Below, one piece after another: positions 8,171 to 16,948 of a stretch of DNA of 50,262 nt; the first letter of the stretch is position 1; each line of letters starts with the position of its first letter. Source of the DNA: DASCNA01 sp036011305 (lineage in GTDB: Bacteria; Verrucomicrobiota; Lentisphaeria; Victivallales; GWF2-38-69); contig DASCNA010000122.1 of NCBI GenBank assembly GCA_036011305.1, positions 1-50,262 on the forward strand, given 5' to 3'. The notes beneath the pieces were generated by a model. That model saw nothing but the letters and a program-made list of their open reading frames with translations. It was not told the origin of the DNA and ran no database searches. The translations under genes and the position numbers were made by a program.

Positions 8171-10015
8171 CTAATTGACATTAATTGCTTCAAATTTACA
8201 TTTATTAACGCAGATGCCGCATTTTGTACACTTAGATTGATCAAGAAGAGGTATTTGTTTTTTCTCTCCCGAAATAGCTCCAGCCGGACAGTGTTTTAGG
8301 CACAAACCGCATTTTTTACATTTTTCATCAATAATACTGTATTCAATTAGCGCTGTACAGACTTTAGCCGGACATTTTTTGTCCAGAATATGTGCAATAT
8401 ACTCATTGCGGAAGTATTTAAGAGTGCTCTTAACAGGGTTAGGAGCTGAAGTGCCTAGACCGCATAAAGATGCACTGCCAATGATATCACAAAGATCTTC
8501 CAGGAGTTCAATATCTCCATTCTTGCCATTTCCGCAGCATATACGTGTTAACACCTCTACCATATGTTTCAGCCCCTCTCTGCATGAATTGCATTTTCCA
8601 CATGATTCTTCAACAAGGAATCCTGTAAAGTATTTAGCAACGTCGACCATGCATGTCCTGTCATCCATTACAATCAATCCGCCTGAACCCATCATTGAAC
8701 CCACCGCTGTAAGCGAATCAAAATCAACTGGTAAATCCATCATGCTTGTTGGGATACATCCACCGCTTGGGCCTCCTGTTTGAACTGCTTTAAGTTTTCT
8801 CCCTTTAGGAACACCTCCGCCTATACCGTTTACAACCTCATTGATAGTGATTCCCATAGGTACTTCAACTAAACCAGTAAGATTTACCTGGCCGACAAGA
8901 GAAAAAACCTTTGTTCCCTTACTATTCTCAGTTCCTATTGAAGAAAACCAATCAGAACCTTTATTGATAATAAAAGGAATATTAGCCCATGTTTCAACGT
9001 TATTCAGCGTAGTGGGTTTTCCGAAAAGTCCGCTTTCAGTCATATGTATATGTTTTGCCCGAGGTTCACCAGGTTTACCTTCAATTGATGCGATAAGAGC
9101 ACTGGACTCTCCGCAGACAAATGCACCGCTGCCACGTGCTATAAAGATATCAAAATCAAAATTTGTCCCAATTATCTGTTTGCCAAGAAGTCCCATCTCG
9201 CGGGCCTTTGTAATTGCATGTTCCAGTCTCAGCACTGCAAGAGGATATTCTGTACGAATATAAACATAACCTTCAGAGGCGCCAATTGCATATGCGCCGA
9301 TTATCATTCCTTCAAGAACTGAATGAGGATTTCCTTCCACAATACTTCTATCCATAAATGCACCTGGATCACCTTCATCAGCATTACAGATAACATATTT
9401 ATGTTCATGCTTTGCATTTGAACAGGATCTCCATTTTTTCCCGGTTAAAAATCCACCTCCGCCTCTTCCCCGAAGACCGGATTTTTCAATCTCAGAAATT
9501 ACATTATCTGGCTGCATTTTTGTCAAAGCTTTACCCAAGGCTGTATAACCACCCATTCCAATATAGTCATCTATATTTTCAGGATCTATATATCCATTAT
9601 ATCCGAAAACAATTCGTTCCTGTCCTTTATAAAATGGAACATCGTGTTCCTTTATAATTTTCTTTTTCGTCTCAGGTATTTCAAACAGCAGAGAATCAAT
9701 TATTTCACCTTTAATGATTGTTTTTTCTATAATTTCGGGAACATCTTCAGGTGTTACCTGCTGATAAAAAATATCTTCAGGTCTTATGACTACTAAGGGG
9801 CCTTTTTCACAAAATCCGTGACAACCAGTCTCTTTAAGTATTACAGTTTCATCCAGAGTTTTCAATTCTTTTTTAAATGCTGCTAATACGTCCAAAGCTT
9901 TGCTTGCTCTACAGCCCGTTCCACCGCATACGGATATCATTCTATGTTTATCTTTGAATTGTATAGATTTTTTTATATGCAATTCTTTTAAGTCTTGGAT
10001 GCTCTTGATTTTCAT
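8171..10015 (-). CDS. NuoF-like NADH-oxidising flavoprotein, copy 2
   Basis: A 614-residue protein of the HydB/NuoF type. It has an N-terminal thioredoxin-like [2Fe-2S] domain (CGGTGCRA, ETGCHGFC), the FMN/NADH glycine-rich site GLRGRGGGGF (about 185) and the N3 cluster motif ESCGKCNSCREG (about 487). Two C-terminal [4Fe-4S] motifs follow (CKKCGLCLKHCP, CTKCGICVNKC). It should oxidise or reduce NAD(H) and pass electrons to the NuoG domain of the next protein. The start overlaps the stop of the HdrA-N::NuoE gene as ATGA. It is a full-length paralog of the protein at 27001-28845, the same length and similar throughout. No H-cluster hydrogenase subunit is nearby, so a hydrogenase role is unlikely. 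Confidence 0.88.
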   Translation of the reverse strand: MKIKSIQDLKELHIKKSIQFKDKHRMISVCGGTGCRASKALDVLAAFKKELKTLDETVILKETGCHGFCEKGPLVVIRPEDIFYQQVTPEDVPEIIEKTIIKGEIIDSLLFEIPETKKKIIKEHDVPFYKGQERIVFGYNGYIDPENIDDYIGMGGYTALGKALTKMQPDNVISEIEKSGLRGRGGGGFLTGKKWRSCSNAKHEHKYVICNADEGDPGAFMDRSIVEGNPHSVLEGMIIGAYAIGASEGYVYIRTEYPLAVLRLEHAITKAREMGLLGKQIIGTNFDFDIFIARGSGAFVCGESSALIASIEGKPGEPRAKHIHMTESGLFGKPTTLNNVETWANIPFIINKGSDWFSSIGTENSKGTKVFSLVGQVNLTGLVEVPMGITINEVVNGIGGGVPKGRKLKAVQTGGPSGGCIPTSMMDLPVDFDSLTAVGSMMGSGGLIVMDDRTCMVDVAKYFTGFLVEESCGKCNSCREGLKHMVEVLTRICCGNGKNGDIELLEDLCDIIGSASLCGLGTSAPNPVKSTLKYFRNEYIAHILDKKCPAKVCTALIEYSIIDEKCKKCGLCLKHCPAGAISGEKKQIPLLDQSKCTKCGICVNKCKFEAINVN

Positions 10016-10899
10016 ACGTATTCTTTCAGTATAGGTTCAATCTTATCACGAGTTAGATGTCCATGATAATTACCGTTTATGACAATTACAGGTCCCAGAG
10101 CACATGCTCCCACACAATTCACAGTTTCGAGTGTGAATTTACCGTCTTCAGTAGTTTCTCCATTTTTGATTTTTAAAATTTTTTCAATTTCATCAACTAT
10201 GCTAGAAGAACCCCTGACATGACATGCAGTTCCTGAACAGACACTTATTATATATTTTCCCCTGGGCTTAAATGAGAAAGCTTTATAGAATGAGCCTATT
10301 CTATAAAGTGTACTTATTGGAATATCAAGTTTTTCAGATAGATAAAGTAATGCAGTTTCAGGAAGAAATCTCAGCTGTGTATTTATTTCCTGAAGAATAC
10401 GCATTACTGATTTTTGAGAAGCTCCATGCTCTTTCAGTAAATAATCAACTAAATTAATATATTCAGGTTTAAGATCAAGTTTGACATTATCGCCATCAAG
10501 GCGGAGTAAATTCTGTGTTGGGCAGTTCTCCAAACATGATCCGCAGCCGGTACACTTAGAAGGATCAACGTAACGTGCACGATGACGGAGCTTAATTTTA
10601 AAACTGCCAGGTTCTCCCTCAATACTTTCAAAGTCAGATAGAGTTAATAATTCAATATTACGATGCCTTCCACACTCTACTATTTTAGGCGATAATATGC
10701 ACATTGAACAGTCATTTGTCGGAAATGTTTTATCAAGACGTGCCATATTTCCACCGATGGCAGGAGACCTTTCCAGCAGATAAACTTTCTGTCCAGACTC
10801 TGCCAAATCAAGTGAGGTTTGAATTCCTGCTATACCACCGCCGATTACAAGTACTGCTCCAACTTTGTTTTTTTTTTGTTTTTGTATTGGTTTAATCAT
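10012..10899 (-). CDS. Fusion of HdrA N-terminal half with NuoE
   Basis: A 295-residue protein from ATG at 10899 (an in-frame TTG lies two codons upstream). Residues 15-140 are the first half of a long HdrA: FAD motif GGGIAG, the HdrA cluster region LDKTFPTNDCSMCILSPKIV, then RYVDPSKCTGCGSCLENCP. At that point HdrA stops and a NuoE domain begins, with its helical region and a thioredoxin-like [2Fe-2S] site (CSGTACHVRG, NCVGACALGP). The HdrA sequence resumes, almost at the next expected segment, in the protein at 4895-8134. NuoE normally partners NuoF, which is encoded next. The HdrA flavin site would thus be assembled across two polypeptides. This reading is from domain motifs; the split itself is directly visible. 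Confidence 0.85.
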   Translation of the reverse strand: MIKPIQKQKKNKVGAVLVIGGGIAGIQTSLDLAESGQKVYLLERSPAIGGNMARLDKTFPTNDCSMCILSPKIVECGRHRNIELLTLSDFESIEGEPGSFKIKLRHRARYVDPSKCTGCGSCLENCPTQNLLRLDGDNVKLDLKPEYINLVDYLLKEHGASQKSVMRILQEINTQLRFLPETALLYLSEKLDIPISTLYRIGSFYKAFSFKPRGKYIISVCSGTACHVRGSSSIVDEIEKILKIKNGETTEDGKFTLETVNCVGACALGPVIVINGNYHGHLTRDKIEPILKEYV

Positions 10900-10995
10900 A
10901 ATCAATTTTATATTTCAGATTAAAATACCTGAAGAATGTATTTTTTCAGGCATCTAGATAATTTCATATTTAAATGCAAAATAAATATCGAGAAT

Positions 10996-11448
10996 TTAAG
11001 ATGTTTCAAATTTAGTTTTAATCTCGTCAAAATTCTTGACTTTGGTTACCAGGTCTTCAACCATATCACGGCGCATTTTCTGTGAAAGTCTTCCAATTTC
11101 TTCAACTTCATTTATTAGATTAGGATTAACGAATCCCTCTTTAACTGCTATTTCTCTCAGGGCTCGTAATATTTCCCTGAATTTAACATTCTGCGGACAT
11201 TTAGCTGTGCATGAGTAACATTGAACACAGCGCCAAATTACAGAAGAAGAGAGAATTTCCTGTCGCATCCCAAGTATTATCTGGCGGATAATTTTCCTTG
11301 GATTAAATTCATCATCAACTTCAGCGACCGGGCAGCAGGCAGTACAAGTTCCGCATGTAAAGCAGAGTTTTAGATTTTCCCCTCCTGGATGCGATGTAAC
11401 GTCATCTTTGAAATTAGAATTTAAATCTTTACTGTCAATAACTTTCAT
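10996..11448 (-). CDS. hdrC: HdrC-like iron-sulfur subunit
   Basis: A 150-residue protein with two [4Fe-4S] motifs typical of HdrC: C29xxC32xxC35xxxC39 (CFTCGTCTACCPVAE) and CVQCYSCTAKCPQNV. HdrC normally carries electrons between HdrA and HdrB. No HdrB (CCG-domain) gene is present anywhere in the window, so here HdrC may wire HdrA to another acceptor, for example MetF/MetV upstream or the NuoG-HdrA fusion downstream. The gene lies between metF (171-base gap) and the HdrA-N::NuoE gene (96-base gap). AAGG precedes the ATG. Confidence 0.82.
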   Translation of the reverse strand: MKVIDSKDLNSNFKDDVTSHPGGENLKLCFTCGTCTACCPVAEVDDEFNPRKIIRQIILGMRQEILSSSVIWRCVQCYSCTAKCPQNVKFREILRALREIAVKEGFVNPNLINEVEEIGRLSQKMRRDMVEDLVTKVKNFDEIKTKFETS

Positions 11449-11568
11449 AAAAAACCTTCTTATATATAATTTTATTGCACTTCATACATGTTTAAGGTTA
11501 TCATGTTGAATCTTTTATCAATCAATCACAATCTAGAACTTACTAACCTAACCTTATAAACATTTAAC

Positions 11569-11582
11569 TTTAGAATTCTAAA
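11569..11582. repeat. 14-bp perfect palindrome in the metF-hdrC gap
   Basis: TTTAGAATTCTAAA is self-complementary and lies in the 171-base gap between metF and hdrC. Related sequence is found in the acsC-acsB hairpin (23882-23935) and at 47561-47572. An AATTCGTAATT motif follows at 11608-11618. It could be a protein-binding site, or a short dispersed intergenic repeat. Confidence 0.5.
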
Positions 11583-11619
11583 TATTATTCCAAACTATAT
11601 GCCAACAAATTCGTAATTT

Positions 11620-12567
11620 TTAATTTCTAATAAGTCCTGCACTTTCAACGATTTCTGGAATTGTCTTTTCTCCTTCGATAGCCATTATGTGAATACCAGA
11701 GACACCTTCTATTTGTTTTAGTCTGTTAATTTGCTCAATACAGATTTTAAGACCTTCCTGTTTTTTGTCTTCTGCAGCTTCAAGTCTTTCCAAATAATAA
11801 TCAGGAATAATAATACCGGCAACAGAATCCTTCATGTATCTAGCCATCCCAAGTGATTTGAGAGGGGTTATTCCTGCAAGGATTTTACATCTTTTATGAA
11901 GTCCCCGTTGACGTACCATTTCCATCCATTTTTCAAATCTATCCATATCGTAAATACACTGAGTCTGTATAAAATCAACACCTGCATTAATTTTCTTTTC
12001 AAGTCTGATTACTCTGAATTCGAATGGGTCACCAAATGGATTAGCAGCTCCTCCAATAAACATTCTCGGTTCTTTAATCTCTGCTTTCTTACTATTTTTT
12101 ATCTCTTCTCCACATTCGAAAATTTTTTCGTCTCTCATGTTTTTGAGCATTTGTATTAGCTGTATCGAATCTAAATCGAATACATATCTTGCAGTAGGGT
12201 GATTTCCAAAATTCTGATGGTCACCTGTAAGACAGACGCAGTTCTTGATGCCTAACAGATAGGCTCCAATTATGTCAGCTTGAATTGCAAGCCTGTTTCT
12301 ATCCCGGCAGGTCATCTGAATAATAGGTTCAATACCCATGTCAAGAGCTAGTTTTGCGGCGGCTATACTGGATACTCTTACTATGGCAGTTTGATTATCT
12401 GTAATGTTAACTGCGTCAACAAATCCTTTTAAATATGATACTTTTCTAGTGATTACATTGATATCTGCACTTTTAGGGGGGCCAAGCTCGGCAGTAACAG
12501 CAAATTTCCCTGCAGCCAGAACCTTTTCTAAATTACTTCCTGTCTTAAATTTATCTTCCATAATCAT
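11620..12567 (-). CDS. metF: 5,10-methylenetetrahydrofolate reductase
   Basis: This 315-residue protein matches MetF (FAD-containing TIM barrel): TAELGPPKSADI at the N-terminus, MTCRDRNRLAIQ, CLTGDHQNFG, GGAANPFGDPF, DFIQTQCIYD and ILAGITPLKSLGMARYM. It reduces methylene-THF to methyl-THF, the last folate step of the methyl branch. The ATG overlaps the metV stop (ATGA), so the two are translationally coupled. With MetV and the HdrA::MvhD fusion directly upstream it forms the multi-subunit type of reductase known from Moorella, which couples to HdrA and an iron-sulfur partner. Full length, no anomaly. Confidence 0.93.
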   Translation of the reverse strand: MIMEDKFKTGSNLEKVLAAGKFAVTAELGPPKSADINVITRKVSYLKGFVDAVNITDNQTAIVRVSSIAAAKLALDMGIEPIIQMTCRDRNRLAIQADIIGAYLLGIKNCVCLTGDHQNFGNHPTARYVFDLDSIQLIQMLKNMRDEKIFECGEEIKNSKKAEIKEPRMFIGGAANPFGDPFEFRVIRLEKKINAGVDFIQTQCIYDMDRFEKWMEMVRQRGLHKRCKILAGITPLKSLGMARYMKDSVAGIIIPDYYLERLEAAEDKKQEGLKICIEQINRLKQIEGVSGIHIMAIEGEKTIPEIVESAGLIRN

Positions 12568-13226
12568 TCTAATCCTGAAATATCTTCTTTTGAAAGTTTT
12601 CTTGGTCCGCCGGCGTGAGTTTTAGACCAGTCACGCGGAGGTTCGTTATGCAGTAATATATCTAACTTATTTAAAGCTTTTAATCTGTCATAAATTAATT
12701 GCCACCCACATTCAACATTTTCAGGATCAAGTTCACATTTACCTTCAGAAGATCCTCCGCAGGGGCCATTGCATAGAGATTTAGAACATCTAGTGACTGG
12801 GCAGATACCACCAAAAATACCAAGTTTACAGTCTCCGCATGCAAGACAGTTTTCTGTCCATTCTCCCGCTTCGTCATTGGTTCCCATGAATTTTGTATTA
12901 AGTGCAGGATACACTGGTTTATCAGGGAATAGCTTTGCGGTCATTTGCACTCCAATACCACATGCTAAAGACAAAATTGCATCACACGATTTTACTTCTT
13001 CTTTTAATGTATCAAAAAATTCAGCATCGCACTGCCTTTCAATTGTATTTTCTACTGTTTTAATCTTTGTTGTAAGACGAAGAATTGAAGCAAGTGTGGC
13101 TACCTCTTTTTCCCCGCCTGCCAGACACACAGTAACACATGTTCCGCAGCCCAGAATTAATATTTTTTTATGCTCTTCTATCAGTTTCTTAATTTCTTCA
13201 ATTGGTTTTTGTTCTGCTACTATCAT
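12564..13226 (-). CDS. metV: MetV, zinc/iron-sulfur partner of MetF
   Basis: A 220-residue cysteine-rich protein (methylenetetrahydrofolate-reductase C-terminal domain family). Visible features are LGCGTCVTVCLAGGEKE near the N-terminus, ENCLACGDCKLGIFGGICPVTRC (about 135-155), SLCNGPCGG and the C-terminal LHNEPPRDWSKTHAGGPR. MetV binds MetF and is needed for its activity in acetogens; here it should link MetF to the HdrA::MvhD protein. Its ATG overlaps the preceding stop codon by one base (TAATG) and its own end overlaps metF, making a tight three-gene block. Confidence 0.9.
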   Translation of the reverse strand: MIVAEQKPIEEIKKLIEEHKKILILGCGTCVTVCLAGGEKEVATLASILRLTTKIKTVENTIERQCDAEFFDTLKEEVKSCDAILSLACGIGVQMTAKLFPDKPVYPALNTKFMGTNDEAGEWTENCLACGDCKLGIFGGICPVTRCSKSLCNGPCGGSSEGKCELDPENVECGWQLIYDRLKALNKLDILLHNEPPRDWSKTHAGGPRKLSKEDISGLE

Positions 13227-15916
13227 TATATAATTCCTTTAACATAATCAGTAAATTTGCCGGGTTCAACAGCGGATATACCTCCAAAAGAGATACGGGA
13301 TTTGTCAAAACCAGCTTTGTCTAAAATTTCAGCAAGTTTTTCCATTTTTACAGCTGCTCTTGCTGAACCTGACAGATAATGACAGGCTTCAGGATGGCAG
13401 CCCAGTATTACTACTTTTTCTGCTCCTGATTCCAGGGTACTTAATACTGAAGCTGAATCGATTTTTCCTGCACATGGAACTTCGATAATTTTGACTGATG
13501 CTGTATTTTTCCAGTGAGACATTTCAGATGCCGGAATCGCCGAATTTTCGCAGGCAAATATAACAGTTTTTGGGTTTGATTTAAGTTTTTCTGCTATGTT
13601 TTCATCAGTGAAGTTAGGCAAAATAATTGCTTTTGCAGGACAGATAGCTGTGCAGATACCGCACCGTTTACAGGAAACCTGTGAGGCTTTTGCTACGCTG
13701 TTATCATTATCGATAGTAATTGCTCCGTGTGGACAGGTTCTCATGCAAGTTAGACAAAGAACACATTTTTCCTCATCTATTTTTACTAAAGTATCCTGAT
13801 CATCAATGTCATCAAGAGTTAATATGCTGTGTATTTCTCCTGCTGCAGCCATTCCATCAATTGTAGCATCTCTGAATTCACTATTTCCATGTGCATTTCC
13901 AACACAGTAAATTCCAGGGCGGTTGGTCATACCTGGCAGTAACCAAATATTATCATACTGCAGTTCGCCCTCAGGTCCGGTTTTAAATTTCCATATACCT
14001 TTTGAAATGACATTTCTGTAATTATTGATTTTTGTATTTTCCAAAACTGCATAATCAAATTCTTCAGAAATACTTCTCCGTAAAACAGGATCTTCAGAAG
14101 TAATTGTAATTTTCGCATTTTTCGAGATTATAGATGGATCTTTGTCTGACTTATAAAATGTCACACCTAGTTCTCTTACATGTCTGTATAGCTTTTCCAT
14201 GCCTGTTGATGCTACTCTAACATTTTTGCAGTAAATAGTAACTTTGGAATTACAATGATTAATTAACAGTTCTGCTGCGGAGAGAGTTTGTCCCCAAATA
14301 CTGCGGCCATGTTCAGATGTTGTATCAAGAATAAATGCTACTTTTTCAATAATCTGTCCATTTCTTATTTTTTCCAGTAAAGTGAAAATGTTAATTAATG
14401 ATGTATTTTCATCTTCTACCAGTTCAGAATTAGAGCCTGTTGCCAAAACAACAATACCAGCATCTAATTTTTCTATATTCCCTTTTTTCTCATAATCAAC
14501 GGAAAAATTACCAAGTTCTCCGTTGATGGATTTTACAATGCTTTCAGGGTATATTTTAATATTCTGATTGTTTCTCAAATCTGAAATAAGAGTTTTTGTA
14601 CAGTTTTTAAGCTCATTTACTGCTTCTTCTGGCGTTGATGACAGGTAACTGTATAGCTCAGGGGCAGATGAAACAATACCTCCTGGTTCACTATCCTTAT
14701 ATAATAATGATACATTATGGTTTAATTCTGCTAATCCTACAGCTGTTTGTAAACCTGCAATCCCGCCGCCTATAACTATAACACTTTTATTATTGATATT
14801 ATCAATTTTCTGTTTATCTATGTTTATAGGTGGGCATGAAGAGACTAATATTTTGCTGCAAACAGCTTCAGCCTGAGCCATTGAGCCTGTAATATCTTTT
14901 GGAGATTCGCATGTCCCGGCTACATAAATATTTTCTCTCTGTGTTTCAGTTATACCTGCTGCTCCCTTTAAACCGAAAAAACCATATTCATCTATTGCAA
15001 TACCAAACTTATCTGCCAGTTTGTTGCCAAACTCATCAGGGCGAATTCCTACTGACAGGATCAGTAAATCAAAATCTTCTTCGCATACAGCTTTACTGTT
15101 CTCGTTACCGTAATCTGTCGGAGTATATTTTACACTGACTGAATTGTTCGGTCCTTGGTTAATCTCGTAAGGCCTAGAGCGAATAAAATTAATATTTTTT
15201 TTACTGTCCTTAAAGAATTTATCAAATCCTCTGCCGAATTTTTGGATATCCATATAAAATATGGTAATTTCAGATTCTTCATCTAAATATTTTATTTTAT
15301 TTGCCATCCTCAGGGCATAAGTGCAGCAGACAGTTGAACAGTAATTTGTATCTTCAGGACGGCGGTAAATTTCTTCAGTTCTAGAACCTACACATTGTAT
15401 AAATGCAATTCTTTTCGGTTGTTTCCCATCAGTAGTACGGGTAATCATATAATTTTCTGAAAGTTGCTTTTCTGCCTCTGCGCCTGTGATTATATTAGGA
15501 ATATTACCATATCCATAAGAAGAGTTTTCTTTGGGATTATAAGGTTGATGCCCTGTGGCTACAATTATTGAATCTATGTCGATTGAAAAAGTTTTTCCTT
15601 CATTATTCTTCAGTGAAACAGTATAAAGTTTGTTATTATTTCCAGCGTTCAGCTCAATAAGTTCAGTTGAAGTATGAAGGTGAATATTTTTGGATTGGTT
15701 TATTGAACGGAAAATTTCGTCTGCAACACAAATATTACATCTCTGGCATTTTTCTGAAGCTTTACAACCCATTTCTCTGACTCGTCCACCTATTTCTGAC
15801 AGTTTTTCTATAAGATAAACTTCAAAGTTCATTCTGCCTAACCTGTCAGCGGCAGTAGCACCTGTTATACCTGCTCCAATGATCAGAACACTTTTATTGT
15901 TTATATTATTACTCAT
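13226..15916 (-). CDS. hdrA: HdrA-type flavoprotein with fused MvhD domain
   Basis: An 896-residue fusion. An HdrA-like FAD domain starts at residue 10 (IGAGITGATAADRLG) with a cysteine group CQRCNIC. A second FAD motif, GGGIAGLQTAVGLAE, is near 379. Two [4Fe-4S] motifs follow (CVLCLTCMRTCP about 722, CKRCGICTAICP about 752), and an MvhD domain ends the protein (about 785-896: VPCAGKI, LGCHPEACHYLSG). In the MvhD domain the usual CxxC of the first motif is replaced by FACENSA, so one cluster ligand seems lost. Position directly before metV and metF marks it as the electron-transfer, possibly bifurcating, unit of the methylene-THF reductase, as in Moorella where HdrA and MvhD are separate proteins. 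Confidence 0.87.
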   Translation of the reverse strand: MSNNINNKSVLIIGAGITGATAADRLGRMNFEVYLIEKLSEIGGRVREMGCKASEKCQRCNICVADEIFRSINQSKNIHLHTSTELIELNAGNNNKLYTVSLKNNEGKTFSIDIDSIIVATGHQPYNPKENSSYGYGNIPNIITGAEAEKQLSENYMITRTTDGKQPKRIAFIQCVGSRTEEIYRRPEDTNYCSTVCCTYALRMANKIKYLDEESEITIFYMDIQKFGRGFDKFFKDSKKNINFIRSRPYEINQGPNNSVSVKYTPTDYGNENSKAVCEEDFDLLILSVGIRPDEFGNKLADKFGIAIDEYGFFGLKGAAGITETQRENIYVAGTCESPKDITGSMAQAEAVCSKILVSSCPPINIDKQKIDNINNKSVIVIGGGIAGLQTAVGLAELNHNVSLLYKDSEPGGIVSSAPELYSYLSSTPEEAVNELKNCTKTLISDLRNNQNIKIYPESIVKSINGELGNFSVDYEKKGNIEKLDAGIVVLATGSNSELVEDENTSLINIFTLLEKIRNGQIIEKVAFILDTTSEHGRSIWGQTLSAAELLINHCNSKVTIYCKNVRVASTGMEKLYRHVRELGVTFYKSDKDPSIISKNAKITITSEDPVLRRSISEEFDYAVLENTKINNYRNVISKGIWKFKTGPEGELQYDNIWLLPGMTNRPGIYCVGNAHGNSEFRDATIDGMAAAGEIHSILTLDDIDDQDTLVKIDEEKCVLCLTCMRTCPHGAITIDNDNSVAKASQVSCKRCGICTAICPAKAIILPNFTDENIAEKLKSNPKTVIFACENSAIPASEMSHWKNTASVKIIEVPCAGKIDSASVLSTLESGAEKVVILGCHPEACHYLSGSARAAVKMEKLAEILDKAGFDKSRISFGGISAVEPGKFTDYVKGII

Positions 15917-15920
15917 TATC

Positions 15921-16946
15921 TTATATATTATTTAATAGTTTTAGTACTTGTTCAGAATCATCAGCTGAGAGGGATCCCATACCGCAGGATGGTGTAAATA
16001 TCATCTGTTTTTTTAGTAGCTCAGAAGGTATGCCTTTTCCAATAAACTGATCCAATAAACGGTTTAATTTATCGTTAATAGTTATTTTATTCTCATTAAT
16101 TAAATTTTCTGGGCTGCTTGTTGGTACTATTCCAAAAGCGAGAATTCCTCCTCTATCAAGGAATGCTCTAATTTCATCTGGATAAAGTGTGAGTTTGTCA
16201 CCGTAATAATAGGCATCAAAGGCTATAATATCCAGATTAGTACGTGCTAAAACTCCCCAGTCCATATTACCGCAGCAATGAACACCGCAAATAGCACCAT
16301 TATTTTTTAATGTAGTGATTATTTCATCTAAGCTGGAAATAACTTCATCATCCTGTATTCCTATGTACGCAGGAGTTCCAAGAGCAGATAAAATTGGTTC
16401 ATCCATAAATATGATTACATTGTCAGCATATTTTTCCAATCTTTTTATCTGCCACAATGCTTTCATTGTCAATCCTTTTATGACTATATCTCTATAGTTT
16501 ATATCAAACCAGATCGGTTTTTTCTCATTATCACTGAGCCCCAAACCGAAAGTAAATGGCCCGGTTATCTGACCTTTTATAAATGGTAGTTTTACATTTT
16601 CCTTTTCTAAATTATTTAAAAAAAGGTGAAGGCCTTCAGCATAATTCTTCGAAATAGAAAATGCATCTATATTTTCTGATATAAATTCTTCATAAAACTG
16701 GGCCATGTTTTCCAGCAGGGAGTTATCACGTTCCAACCAAATCCTTTTATTTATTTCATCAACTTTAATGCCAGGAAAACCTTCACTGTATTGCGTAATC
16801 ATAGCTTCTTTAAATGAACGTTTTGGAAGTTGAGGCCACGCTGGTATTGATAAAGGGTAACATCCAAGCAGATTCAACGCTTCAGAAGCTTCTTTTTGAG
16901 GCATACTTCCAATCATAGTTGTTTTTTGAGTCAATGTTTCGAGCAT
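15921..16946 (-). CDS. Core-MetE type (folate-independent) methionine synthase or related zinc methyltransferase
   Basis: A 341-residue protein of the UroD/MetE superfamily with only the catalytic barrel. Recognisable are MIGSMP at the start, IKGQITGPFTFG, FMDEPILSALG, the probable zinc ligands HCCGN and a C-terminal TPSCGMGS. Core-MetE proteins in anaerobes lack the N-terminal folate-binding half of MetE and take a methyl group from a corrinoid protein to make methionine. Lying next to the acs genes, this one may take its methyl from the corrinoid iron-sulfur protein AcsCD. An MtaA-like methylcobamide:thiol methyltransferase is an alternative. It follows the DUF166 gene by two bases. Confidence 0.65.
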   Translation of the reverse strand: MLETLTQKTTMIGSMPQKEASEALNLLGCYPLSIPAWPQLPKRSFKEAMITQYSEGFPGIKVDEINKRIWLERDNSLLENMAQFYEEFISENIDAFSISKNYAEGLHLFLNNLEKENVKLPFIKGQITGPFTFGLGLSDNEKKPIWFDINYRDIVIKGLTMKALWQIKRLEKYADNVIIFMDEPILSALGTPAYIGIQDDEVISSLDEIITTLKNNGAICGVHCCGNMDWGVLARTNLDIIAFDAYYYGDKLTLYPDEIRAFLDRGGILAFGIVPTSSPENLINENKITINDKLNRLLDQFIGKGIPSELLKKQMIFTPSCGMGSLSADDSEQVLKLLNNI

Positions 16947-16948
16947 TT

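Noticed and set aside
8379..9263. Plus-strand ORFs of 134 and 140 residues inside the NuoF gene
   Set aside because: They are antisense to strongly conserved NuoF motifs, and the same kind of shadow appears opposite the second NuoF gene at 27155-28093.
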